DNA of 64,000 nt from Phycisphaerae bacterium (GTDB lineage Bacteria; Planctomycetota; Phycisphaerae; UBA1845; Fen-1342). Below are positions 6,625 to 13,510 of the stretch, piece after piece (positions within the stretch are counted from its first letter, which is position 1; each line of letters starts with the position of its first letter). The DNA is taken from the NCBI GenBank assembly GCA_017999985.1, contig JAGNKU010000014.1, positions 62,001-126,000 on the forward strand, in the 5' to 3' direction. A program made the position numbers and the translations under genes. The notes under the pieces were generated by a model, which was not told the DNA's origin, did no database searches, and worked only from the letters and a program-made list of their open reading frames with translations.

Positions 6625-8178
6625 TCACACGGCGCGGACCTGAACTTCCGGCGCACCGGACTTGCGTGCGGCGTGCATGAGCTTCTCGGCGGCCGCGGTT
6701 ACCACGTCGAGCGCCTGAGCGCGGTTGGAGGCCTGCACGAACAGCAGCCCGGCATGCACGCCAATCGTCGCCTTGTGCTCGCCGTCAGAGAACGGGTGTC
6801 GGGCCAGGTGACTCAGGCAATTGTTGAGCCCCTCGGTCACGTCGCCGCGCCGGCAGGAATTGATCAGCACCATGAACTGGTCATCCGTCCAGCGCGCGAC
6901 CAGCGCGTCGGACGGCAGGGCGCCGCCCAGCTCGGCAACAACGCTGCGGAGCACGTGATCGCCGAACGCTTTGCCGTGCTGGTCATACGCGGCCTTGAGC
7001 TGATCGATGCCGACGGACGCCACGCCGAGCGCCACGCCGTACCGAGCCGCCTGCGCAAGCAGCTTCTCAGCGGCGGCGGTGAACGCGGCGCGGTTTAGCG
7101 TGCCGGTCAGGGCGTCGCGGTCGCTGGCCGGCTGCGGACCGGGCACGGCGGCTGGTGCAGGTGCGCCCTGGGCGGCGGCGTCGCGCAGCAGGGCATTCAT
7201 GCTGCCGACCAGCGCGGTCGTCTGGTCGGCGTTCTCGCGCGCCGTCTGGGCCAGCAGGTCGGTGAGCTGGGCGTGGGGCGTCAGGCCCTCGTTGAAGAAC
7301 GTGTAAAGCTGCGCGAACTCCGCCTGCACGTCCGCGACGTACGTGGACATGTCCACCGGTGCCCCGCGCTGCTGGAAGAACTCGGACAGCTTCTGTACAT
7401 CGCCATAGTGCCAGGCGTCCAGCGCGTGCGGGAAGAGCGCCGCGACGTACGTGGCGTCGCGCAGCGGCACGGCATCCACGAACTCGGTGAGCCGTTCGTA
7501 GTTGTGGTGGAACGCAATCGTGTCCACGAACATCTCGGGCAGCTCGAGTTTCTGCGCCAGCGCGCGGCCGACCTCGGTGTGATCGATGCCGAACAGGTCA
7601 CGCTCGCTCTGCAACTGGCTGTCTACGCCGGTCTGCGGATCCTGCAGCAGCTTGAGGTACAACTGGCGGACGACCGAGTACATGACCGTGATGGCGAGGT
7701 CCTGGAACAGCCCGGCGACGAAGGCCTCGTCGGCCAGCTTCACGTCGAACAGGCTCGCGTAGCGTTTGGCGGCGACGGCCTTGGAGAGCGACGCTTCCCA
7801 GAACGCCTCGGATTCGGCCGGGGTCAGGCGCAGCTCGTTGTGCAGGCCGGTCATGCAGTAACTGATCGCCAGGGTACGCACGGTCCCGAGCCCGAGCAGA
7901 TTCACCGCCATGCGGACGCTCGTGACCTTCGTGCGCACGCCGGCCCAGGACGAGTTCGACAGCGCCAGGAGCTTGCTGCTCAGCGAGCTGTCGGCTCCGA
8001 TAACCTTGGCATAGTCCGCCGGCTCAGCCAGCGGGTTTTTGCCGAGCTCGACGAACTTGATCGCCACGGCCGCGGTGGTTGGCAGGTACGAGAGTGAGCC
8101 AATCCGGGCCGCGAGCTGTTGCTGCAGATCCGCCGAATTAACCGGAGCTTCAGTGGTGCTGCACGTTTGCGGTTCCAT
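6625..8178 (-). CDS. HDOD-domain regulator with degenerate GGDEF domain
   Basis: 517 residues from ATG at 8178, preceded by GAGGG. The first half (about 15-270) is an HDOD domain, a metal-free HD-like signalling module, with ADSSLSSKLLALSNSS and the later GIDHTEVGRALAQKL block. The C-terminal 170 residues have the DALTGTLNRAAF start of a diguanylate cyclase, but the active-site loop reads WTDDQF at 430-435 where GGDEF is expected, so cyclase activity is unlikely; it may bind nucleotide or act as a dimerisation module. It is transcribed divergently from an HD-GYP protein, suggesting a shared c-di-GMP-related circuit (inference). Confidence 0.85.
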   Translation of the reverse strand: MEPQTCSTTEAPVNSADLQQQLAARIGSLSYLPTTAAVAIKFVELGKNPLAEPADYAKVIGADSSLSSKLLALSNSSWAGVRTKVTSVRMAVNLLGLGTVRTLAISYCMTGLHNELRLTPAESEAFWEASLSKAVAAKRYASLFDVKLADEAFVAGLFQDLAITVMYSVVRQLYLKLLQDPQTGVDSQLQSERDLFGIDHTEVGRALAQKLELPEMFVDTIAFHHNYERLTEFVDAVPLRDATYVAALFPHALDAWHYGDVQKLSEFFQQRGAPVDMSTYVADVQAEFAQLYTFFNEGLTPHAQLTDLLAQTARENADQTTALVGSMNALLRDAAAQGAPAPAAVPGPQPASDRDALTGTLNRAAFTAAAEKLLAQAARYGVALGVASVGIDQLKAAYDQHGKAFGDHVLRSVVAELGGALPSDALVARWTDDQFMVLINSCRRGDVTEGLNNCLSHLARHPFSDGEHKATIGVHAGLLFVQASNRAQALDVVTAAAEKLMHAARKSGAPEVQVRAV

Positions 8179-8502
8179 CGGTCGCCCTCACGCCGGCACG
8201 TCCGGGGCCGCGCCGCCGGCGTACGACCGTGCCTGCGGTCGCTCCCCCTCCGTCATGACCCCTACTTAGTATCGTGTGGGGATGGGGCCGGCTTGACTGC
8301 GGCGGCGCGGTGGCGTGCCGCGCCGGGGCCGCCAGTGCGCGGGTGCGGCCTGCGGCGGGTTGTACTCGGACGCGCGAAAGCAGGGCTGCGTTGTTGATCC
8401 TGGCGAACGATCGGGCCGATGATCCCGATGCGTGGGTTGATAAAACCGCGCTGTGTGCGGCCCGGGGCGACACGACTGGCCCCGGGACTGGGAGGTCCGG
8501 GC
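8179..8502. other. Divergent intergenic region between HDOD and HD-GYP genes
   Basis: About 320 nt holding the upstream regions of two divergent genes. It contains short palindromic GC stretches and a GATACT-like hexamer on the minus strand near 8268, but no promoter good enough to annotate and no ORF or RNA that I recognise. Confidence 0.4.
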
Positions 8503-9534
8503 GTGGATCTGATTGCCACGACCAGCAAGCGTGCCCTGCTCGTCGGTGCCGGCGACTTCGTCCGGGACTTGGAGGCATTGCTGCAGGACGACGGCTGGAT
8601 CTGCCAGCGCGCTGCGTCGACCTCCGGCGTGTTACGCCGCGTGCACGACCAGCCGGACCTCGACCTGGTCCTGCTGATACCGGGGGACGCGGTCGCAGAC
8701 TACGTCGAGCTGTGCCGCCATATCAAGTTCGATGCACGCACGGCGTTCCTGTCAGTCATCTTCCTGCTTGCGGCCGACGTGCCGACGGGACGCGCGGCTG
8801 TGCTGGCAGCGGGCCCCGATGACTGCATCCGCCTGCCGGCCCAGCCGGATGAGCTGATGTTGCGGCTGTCGAGCGCGCTGCGGGCGAAGCGGGCCACGGA
8901 CTCGCTTGAGGACGCGACGGCCGTCATCACGTCGCTGGCGAATGCCATCGAGGGACGCGATGCCTACACGCGCGGCCACGTCGAGCGCGTCAGCACCTAC
9001 GCTGTCGAGATGGGCCGGCGGGTCGGCGTCCCGGCGGATGACCTGGCGGTCCTGCGCATCGGCGGGGTGGTGCACGACATCGGCAAGGTGGCCGTGCCGG
9101 ACCATATTCTGAACAAGCCCGGAAAGCTGACCGACGAAGAGATCGCCATCGTGCAACGCCATCCGGTGGTGGGGCACGACATCCTGCAGCCGCTCCGGAC
9201 ATTTCGCCGCGTGCTGCCACTGGTGCGCTGGCACCATGAGCGGCCGAATGGGCGCGGCTATCCAGACGGCTTGCGCGCGGACGAGGTGCCGCTGCTGGCG
9301 CGGATCGTCGCCGTGGCCGACGTCTTCGACGCGCTGAACACCGCCCGCTCGTACCGGCCGGCGTTTCCGCCGCCGCAGTGCCGGGCCATCCTGCTGAAGG
9401 CGTCCGCCGACGGAGACTTGGACGCCGAACTGGTCACCGTGCTGCTCGAGATGCTGGACCAGAGCGCCAGCGCGCTCGGCGCAGCGGTTCCGGACGTGCT
9501 GGCGGCGGGTGGCATGATCGCCAACCGCAACTGA
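8503..9534 (+). CDS. Pseudo-receiver plus HD-GYP domain protein
   Basis: 343 residues from GTG at 8503, chosen for GGGAGG seven nt upstream; the open frame extends to 8419. Residues about 8-125 have a response-regulator fold, but the strand expected to carry the phospho-acceptor Asp reads LDLVLLIPGDA, so it is probably not phosphorylated. The HD-GYP domain follows: VVHDIGKVAVPD with the HD pair at 191-192, and HHERPNGRGYPDGL from 244. HD-GYP proteins hydrolyse cyclic di-GMP. The usual HHERxDGxGYP motif carries Asn (N249) in place of the Asp, which may alter metal binding. Likely cytoplasmic signalling enzyme or sensor. Confidence 0.85.
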   Translation: MDLIATTSKRALLVGAGDFVRDLEALLQDDGWICQRAASTSGVLRRVHDQPDLDLVLLIPGDAVADYVELCRHIKFDARTAFLSVIFLLAADVPTGRAAVLAAGPDDCIRLPAQPDELMLRLSSALRAKRATDSLEDATAVITSLANAIEGRDAYTRGHVERVSTYAVEMGRRVGVPADDLAVLRIGGVVHDIGKVAVPDHILNKPGKLTDEEIAIVQRHPVVGHDILQPLRTFRRVLPLVRWHHERPNGRGYPDGLRADEVPLLARIVAVADVFDALNTARSYRPAFPPPQCRAILLKASADGDLDAELVTVLLEMLDQSASALGAAVPDVLAAGGMIANRN

Positions 9535-9596
9535 CGCTCGGGCGACGGGGGTACGCGTACAGGATCTGGACCGCAGACGCGTCGCGGCGGGCCCGC

Positions 9597-9602
9597 TATA
9601 CT
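9597..9602 (+). promoter_or_regulatory. Possible -10 element (TATACT)
   Basis: TATACT upstream of the ABC-2 permease gene. At the expected 17-nt spacing the -35 region is CAGACG, a poor match, so this is a weak call. Confidence 0.25.
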
Positions 9603-9682
9603 GGATGCCCTCGGCCGCGGCCCACAGCGGTGGGGGCCGGCGGACGCTGTGTGGCCGGTCCTTGGACGGGTGTGCGGCGCGC

Positions 9683-11551
9683 ATGGGAATCCTCCGCGAC
9701 ATCGGGCTCTGGCTGTGGCGGCTCTTGCCGGCCAACCCGATTCTCGTGCGCGTCGTGTCCGGCGGAGGGCGCCGTACGCGTCATCTCTGGGCGCGCATCG
9801 TCTACCTGGGCGTGCTGGCGCTGGTCTTCCTGCTTGGGGGTGGGTTGTTCCTGTCGGCGGGCCAGCAGTCGCTCGCCGATCTGGCCAAGAAGGCCACCAA
9901 CACGTTCATGTGGGTGAGTGTTACGCAGCTCTTTCTCATGAGCTTCGTCGCGCCCGTCTTCTGCGCGGGGGCGATCACGCAGGAGAAAGACGCCAACACT
10001 TACCACATCCTGCTTACCACGCCCCTCAGCAACGCCCAGATCGTGCTGGGGTCGCTCTTCAGCCGCATCTACTTCGTCTGGGCGCTCCTGCTCTCCGGAC
10101 TGCCGATCTTCTGCATCACCATGATCTACGGCGGCGTCACCACGGCCGAAATCCTCGAGAGCTTCGGGTTGGCGGCCTGCACCGGGCTGCTGACCGGCTC
10201 CATTGCCATCATGATCAGTTTCCTCAAGATCGGCACACGACGGACGATCTTCGCGTTCTTCGCCGGCGTCGCGGTCTACCTGGTCGGCGTCGAGCTGCTG
10301 GGCCTGTCGTCGTACGGCCAGTTGGCGGCCGCGCCGGCCGCGTTCCCGTTCTTCGACCCGCTGCGGCCATACCGCATGAGCTGGCTTGCGCCTGTGCACC
10401 CATTCCTGGCGCTGCTCGTCGTGACCGGCCAGACGCCCGCGCCCGATCCGGCCGCGGTGCAGGCGGCGGGCTGGCCGGCACGCTGGCTGCTGGCGTACCC
10501 GCAATACGGGTACGTCGTGCTCACCACGGCGGCGTCTGCCCTGATGGTGCTCATCAGTCTGATCTACGTCCGCCGGGGCGCGCGCGAGGGCGAGACGACG
10601 TGGCTCTCGCAGCTCGTCGAGCGCGTCGTGCCGCATCGCGCCGGCGAGCGCCGCCGGACGCCGCGCCGCGTGTGGCGCAACCCGATCGCCTGGCGCGAGG
10701 CCGCGACGCGCGCCTCGGCGGGCGGGCGTTCGTTTCTGCGGCTGTTCTTCATCCTGGCCGGCATCGTCATCGGGTTCTATCTGCTCATCGTGTACCACGC
10801 CGGCGGGTTTGGCTCCGGTGCGGTCGGGGCGGCAGCGGTACGCGCCTGGCTGACTCCGCTGGTCTGGATCGAGCTGGCGGTCATCCTGCTGGTCGTGACG
10901 AACACGGCCGCCACCACGCTGACGCGCGAGAAAGAATCGCTGACGATCGAGCTGCTGCTGTCCACGCCGCTTACCAGCCGTTACATCATCGCGGGCATGT
11001 TGCAGGGCCTGGTACGGCTGGTGATTCCGCTCATCGCCGTGCCCACCCTGACGATCGCGGCCTTCTGGCTCGCGGACCTGCTGCACACCGGTGCGGCGAT
11101 GGACGTGATGACCATTGAGGCCGTGTTCCTCGTGCCGCTGCTGATGACGGCGTTCGCGGCGCTGGCGGCGATGGTCGGGCTGCACTTCTCGCTGCTTTCG
11201 CGCAAGACGGTGCAGGCCGTGATGGTCAGCACCGGCATCGTGATGGGCGCGGCGGGCCTGCTGACCGCGTGCGGGCTGGCGTTCCGCGGGACGAACCCGA
11301 CCATCGCCGCGGTCGTGTTGCCGTTTACGCCGGTGTGGGGCTTGCAGAGCCTGCTTGATCCGTGGGCGGTCGCGGAGGCCGCCAACGCCGGCAGCCGCAG
11401 CCCGGTGTCGGTGGGCGATCTCATCGCGTTTCGCGTGACGCGGATCGTCTTTGCGCTGGTGGCGGCCGCGGTGTACCTGGCGATCACCTACGCGCTCTAC
11501 AGCAGCATGGTGCGCAGCTTCGATATGACGGTGCGGCGGCAATCCGTGTGA
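9683..11551 (+). CDS. ABC-2 type transporter permease
   Basis: 622 residues from ATG at 9683 (an open frame continues to 9605). The protein is strongly hydrophobic with about a dozen predicted helices in two halves. Each half carries the ABC-2 permease hallmark of a charged loop before a helix: GAITQEKDANTYHILLTTPL in the N-terminal half and LTREKESLTIELLLSTPL in the C-terminal half. This two-in-one arrangement fits an ABC exporter acting with a separate ATPase. No ATPase gene is adjacent; the one at 3297 is the best local candidate (inference). The substrate cannot be deduced. Confidence 0.85.
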   Translation: MGILRDIGLWLWRLLPANPILVRVVSGGGRRTRHLWARIVYLGVLALVFLLGGGLFLSAGQQSLADLAKKATNTFMWVSVTQLFLMSFVAPVFCAGAITQEKDANTYHILLTTPLSNAQIVLGSLFSRIYFVWALLLSGLPIFCITMIYGGVTTAEILESFGLAACTGLLTGSIAIMISFLKIGTRRTIFAFFAGVAVYLVGVELLGLSSYGQLAAAPAAFPFFDPLRPYRMSWLAPVHPFLALLVVTGQTPAPDPAAVQAAGWPARWLLAYPQYGYVVLTTAASALMVLISLIYVRRGAREGETTWLSQLVERVVPHRAGERRRTPRRVWRNPIAWREAATRASAGGRSFLRLFFILAGIVIGFYLLIVYHAGGFGSGAVGAAAVRAWLTPLVWIELAVILLVVTNTAATTLTREKESLTIELLLSTPLTSRYIIAGMLQGLVRLVIPLIAVPTLTIAAFWLADLLHTGAAMDVMTIEAVFLVPLLMTAFAALAAMVGLHFSLLSRKTVQAVMVSTGIVMGAAGLLTACGLAFRGTNPTIAAVVLPFTPVWGLQSLLDPWAVAEAANAGSRSPVSVGDLIAFRVTRIVFALVAAAVYLAITYALYSSMVRSFDMTVRRQSV

Positions 11552-11568
11552 ATGAGGGGAGTCGCGGT

Positions 11569-12267
11569 TCAGGCGGTGGCGTCTCGAGTGCGCGGCGTGC
11601 CCGCGGCGGACGCGGGGACGAACCGCGAGCGCTCTGGGCGCTGACACAGGGCCGGTATGCCGCCCGCGGCCGAGTTCGCCGGTATGTCGTGAATCACGAC
11701 GGCGCCGGGCTCAACCAGTGCGCCACACCCGATGCGCCGGCCGGGAATGACCGCAGCGCCGATGCCCAGCGTCGCGAAGTCCTCGACCGTGACGGTGCCG
11801 GCGAGTCGGACGGCCGGGTGCAGAAACACGCCCCGCCCGAGGACGTTGTCATGTTCCGCGATCGCGCCGGCGGAGATGACGGTGTGGGGCCCGATGCGGG
11901 CATGCACGCAGATGGTGGCGCGTGGCCCGATGATGACGTGTTCGCCCAGCACGGCGGAAGGGGAGATGCTGGCAAGCGGGTGGACGGCGGACGCCAGGCA
12001 CATGCCGCGGGCCTGAAGCGTCTCGGCGAGCGCGACGCGTGTCACGTTGTCGCCGATCGCGACGATGGCGTAGCGGATGCCCGCGCGCAGCAGCTCGTGG
12101 ACCTGCTCGATTCCGCCGCGCACCGGCAGGCCGGCGACGATCTTGCCGTGGCGCGCGGGATTCGAGTCCAGAAAGGCGACGGGCTGGTAGCGCTCGGCCT
12201 GCTCAAGAATGTCCTGGACGAGGCTGCCAAGTCCGCCGGCACCATAGATGACCGCGGGGTCCATCAT
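11569..12267 (-). CDS. NeuD/PglD-family acyltransferase (left-handed beta-helix)
   Basis: 232 residues; start at 12267 or the adjacent ATG at 12264, both behind GGAG. The N-terminal 75 residues form a Rossmann-like domain (VIYGAGGLGSLV), followed by hexapeptide repeats from about 90 to 200 that build a left-handed beta-helix. This is the organisation of sialic-acid O-acetyltransferase NeuD and sugar N-acetyltransferase PglD, which use acetyl-CoA on nucleotide sugars in glycan synthesis. The C-terminal 25 residues are low in conserved features. No glycan operon adjoins it, so the acceptor is unknown. Confidence 0.8.
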   Translation of the reverse strand: MMDPAVIYGAGGLGSLVQDILEQAERYQPVAFLDSNPARHGKIVAGLPVRGGIEQVHELLRAGIRYAIVAIGDNVTRVALAETLQARGMCLASAVHPLASISPSAVLGEHVIIGPRATICVHARIGPHTVISAGAIAEHDNVLGRGVFLHPAVRLAGTVTVEDFATLGIGAAVIPGRRIGCGALVEPGAVVIHDIPANSAAGGIPALCQRPERSRFVPASAAGTPRTRDATA

Positions 12268-12396
12268 CTCAGCTCCGCTGCTGTTCCTATCGGCCGAAGT
12301 AAGCGGGCGGGGTCGGCGTGATATACGCGACGGCAGAATGTGGTACCATGTGCACGCCGCCCGGGTTTGCGGGCGACCACGGACGGGAGTTCGACG

Positions 12397-12939
12397 ATGG
12401 TGTCCTGGATTCTTGCCACGCTTTGCACAACCTGGTTGTTCGTTTCTTCGCCCACGGCGCAGGATCCGCCGGTGCCACCGGCAGAGTCTCAGCCGGCCAG
12501 CAGTCAGCCTGGCGCGAGCGGGACGACGCTGCGAAAGCCGCCGCAGGCGGCGATCCTGCGCGGGCTGCTACGGCGGGAGGATCGCCCCGCGCCGATTCGC
12601 CCGCAGGACCCCAGTACGGGGGCAACGCAGCCCGAAGCCGGCACGGATGCCAACGGCCAGCCGCTGTTGCTGGAAGGCACGCTGCTGGTGGAACGTCCCG
12701 GGCGGCTGTTCATCGAGGCTGACCGCGCCAAATTCGTATTCCAGGCCGGCGCGGACTCTCAGGCCACGCAGTCGCTCGAAATCCTGCCGAATCAACTGCT
12801 TGAAGCAATGGAGCGCGAGGCCCAGGGCGGGCTGGGCGACTTCATCATCACCGCGGAAGTGACACGTTACCGCGATCGTAACTATTTGATCCTGCGAAAG
12901 ATACTGCGTCGAGTCGCGCACGGCAACCTGAGTCCCTGA
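12397..12939 (+). CDS. Small exported protein of unknown function
   Basis: 180 residues from ATG at 12397, with GGGAG seven nt upstream; an in-frame extension to 12340 is not supported. A signal peptide (MVSWILATLCTTWLFVSS) is followed by a Pro/Ser/Gln-rich linker and then a compact domain from about 90 containing LLLEGTLLVERPGRLFIEAD and a later segment FIITAEVTRYRDRNYLILRK. The last part resembles the EGxY-x(n)-RNYLxL pattern of small envelope proteins often seen in planctomycetes. I cannot assign a function. Confidence 0.65.
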   Translation: MVSWILATLCTTWLFVSSPTAQDPPVPPAESQPASSQPGASGTTLRKPPQAAILRGLLRREDRPAPIRPQDPSTGATQPEAGTDANGQPLLLEGTLLVERPGRLFIEADRAKFVFQAGADSQATQSLEILPNQLLEAMEREAQGGLGDFIITAEVTRYRDRNYLILRKILRRVAHGNLSP

Positions 12940-13104
12940 CTTGCGGGACCGGATCCGTAAATCTGGATAAGGTGGGGGAAAGGGGGTCAATAAAGGCTGG
13001 CCATAATTGCTCAGTTGCCCCCATATAAAGCAGCCCTAATCAAACAACAACGCTGTATCTGGTGGCCTGTCACGACTGTCCATAAACCTCGCGAAGGAAT
13101 CGCG

Positions 13105-13179
13105 ATGTGGATGGTAAAATTGGTAATTGTTTCCGGACATCTGGGGAAAATATGTGATATTATAACTGCGTCCGATTAG
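13105..13179 (+). other. 24-codon ORF in an AT-rich island, possible FHA-domain remnant
   Basis: ATG at 13105 is preceded by AAGGAATCGCG and the frame ends at TAG 13177-13179. The peptide MWMVKLVIVSGHLGKICDI resembles the first strand of FHA domains (LVIVSG-x-GK-x-x-DL). It lies in a stretch of about 180 nt clearly richer in A+T than the surroundings. It may be a decayed gene start, a small peptide, or chance. Confidence 0.25.
13134..13163 (+). promoter_or_regulatory. Candidate promoter for the orphan structured RNA
   Basis: CGGACA (13134-13139), an 18-nt spacer and TATTAT (13158-13163). The -10 matches 5 of 6 and the -35 4 of 6. It lies in an AT-rich island between the 3' ends of two convergent genes, where neither neighbour needs a promoter. 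Transcription would begin near 13170. Confidence 0.45.
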
Positions 13180-13495
13180 TTAACGCTGTGAAGGCGGTAG
13201 CTGCGGGTCTCCTCGGCTCGCCGCGACTGATCGTGGCCAGTGTGGATCCCGGTCGGCACGGCCGCTCAGGGATGGGCTGCGGACGACCGAAGCGCATCGG
13301 CCGGGCATGGAAGCCCCGCCGATGCAACCCTTCAGCGCTGCGGACCCGACTTGGCACGGAGTGCGTGAGGGCGACCTGAAGAAACGACGTCCCAGGCCAT
13401 CATAAATCGGCATCCATACGATGCATGGTTGATGGCCCCCTCGCTCGAAACCCAACCCCCCCTCCTGTGGACGTCTATCTGGGTCGCCCTTTTCT
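13170..13495 (+). ncRNA. Candidate orphan structured RNA, about 320 nt
   Basis: No credible protein is encoded here, yet the plus strand contains many ordered complementary segments. Domain 1 is closed by 13184-13194 with 13329-13337 (9 bp, 2-nt bulge) and encloses two hairpins: 13250-13255 with 13284-13289 (plus 13259-13263 with 13275-13279), and 13294-13301 with 13318-13325 (8 bp, plus 4 bp inside). Domain 2 nests 13368-13376 with 13482-13490 (9 bp), 13386-13392 with 13469-13475 (7 bp), 13395-13402 with 13430-13437 (8 bp) and 13410-13414 with 13420-13424 (5 bp). CGGGTC 13204-13209 and GACCCG 13343-13348 could add a pseudoknot. TTTT follows the last helix, and a promoter-like sequence lies upstream. 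I recognise no known family (RNase P, tmRNA, SRP and 6S motifs are absent). Confidence 0.5.
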
Positions 13496-13510
13496 ATTGC
13501 GCGATCGGCG

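Noticed and set aside
13170-13495. RNase P RNA, tmRNA, SRP or 6S RNA
   Set aside because: None of the conserved signatures (for example GAGGAAAGTC of RNase P, or a tRNA-like end of tmRNA) is present.
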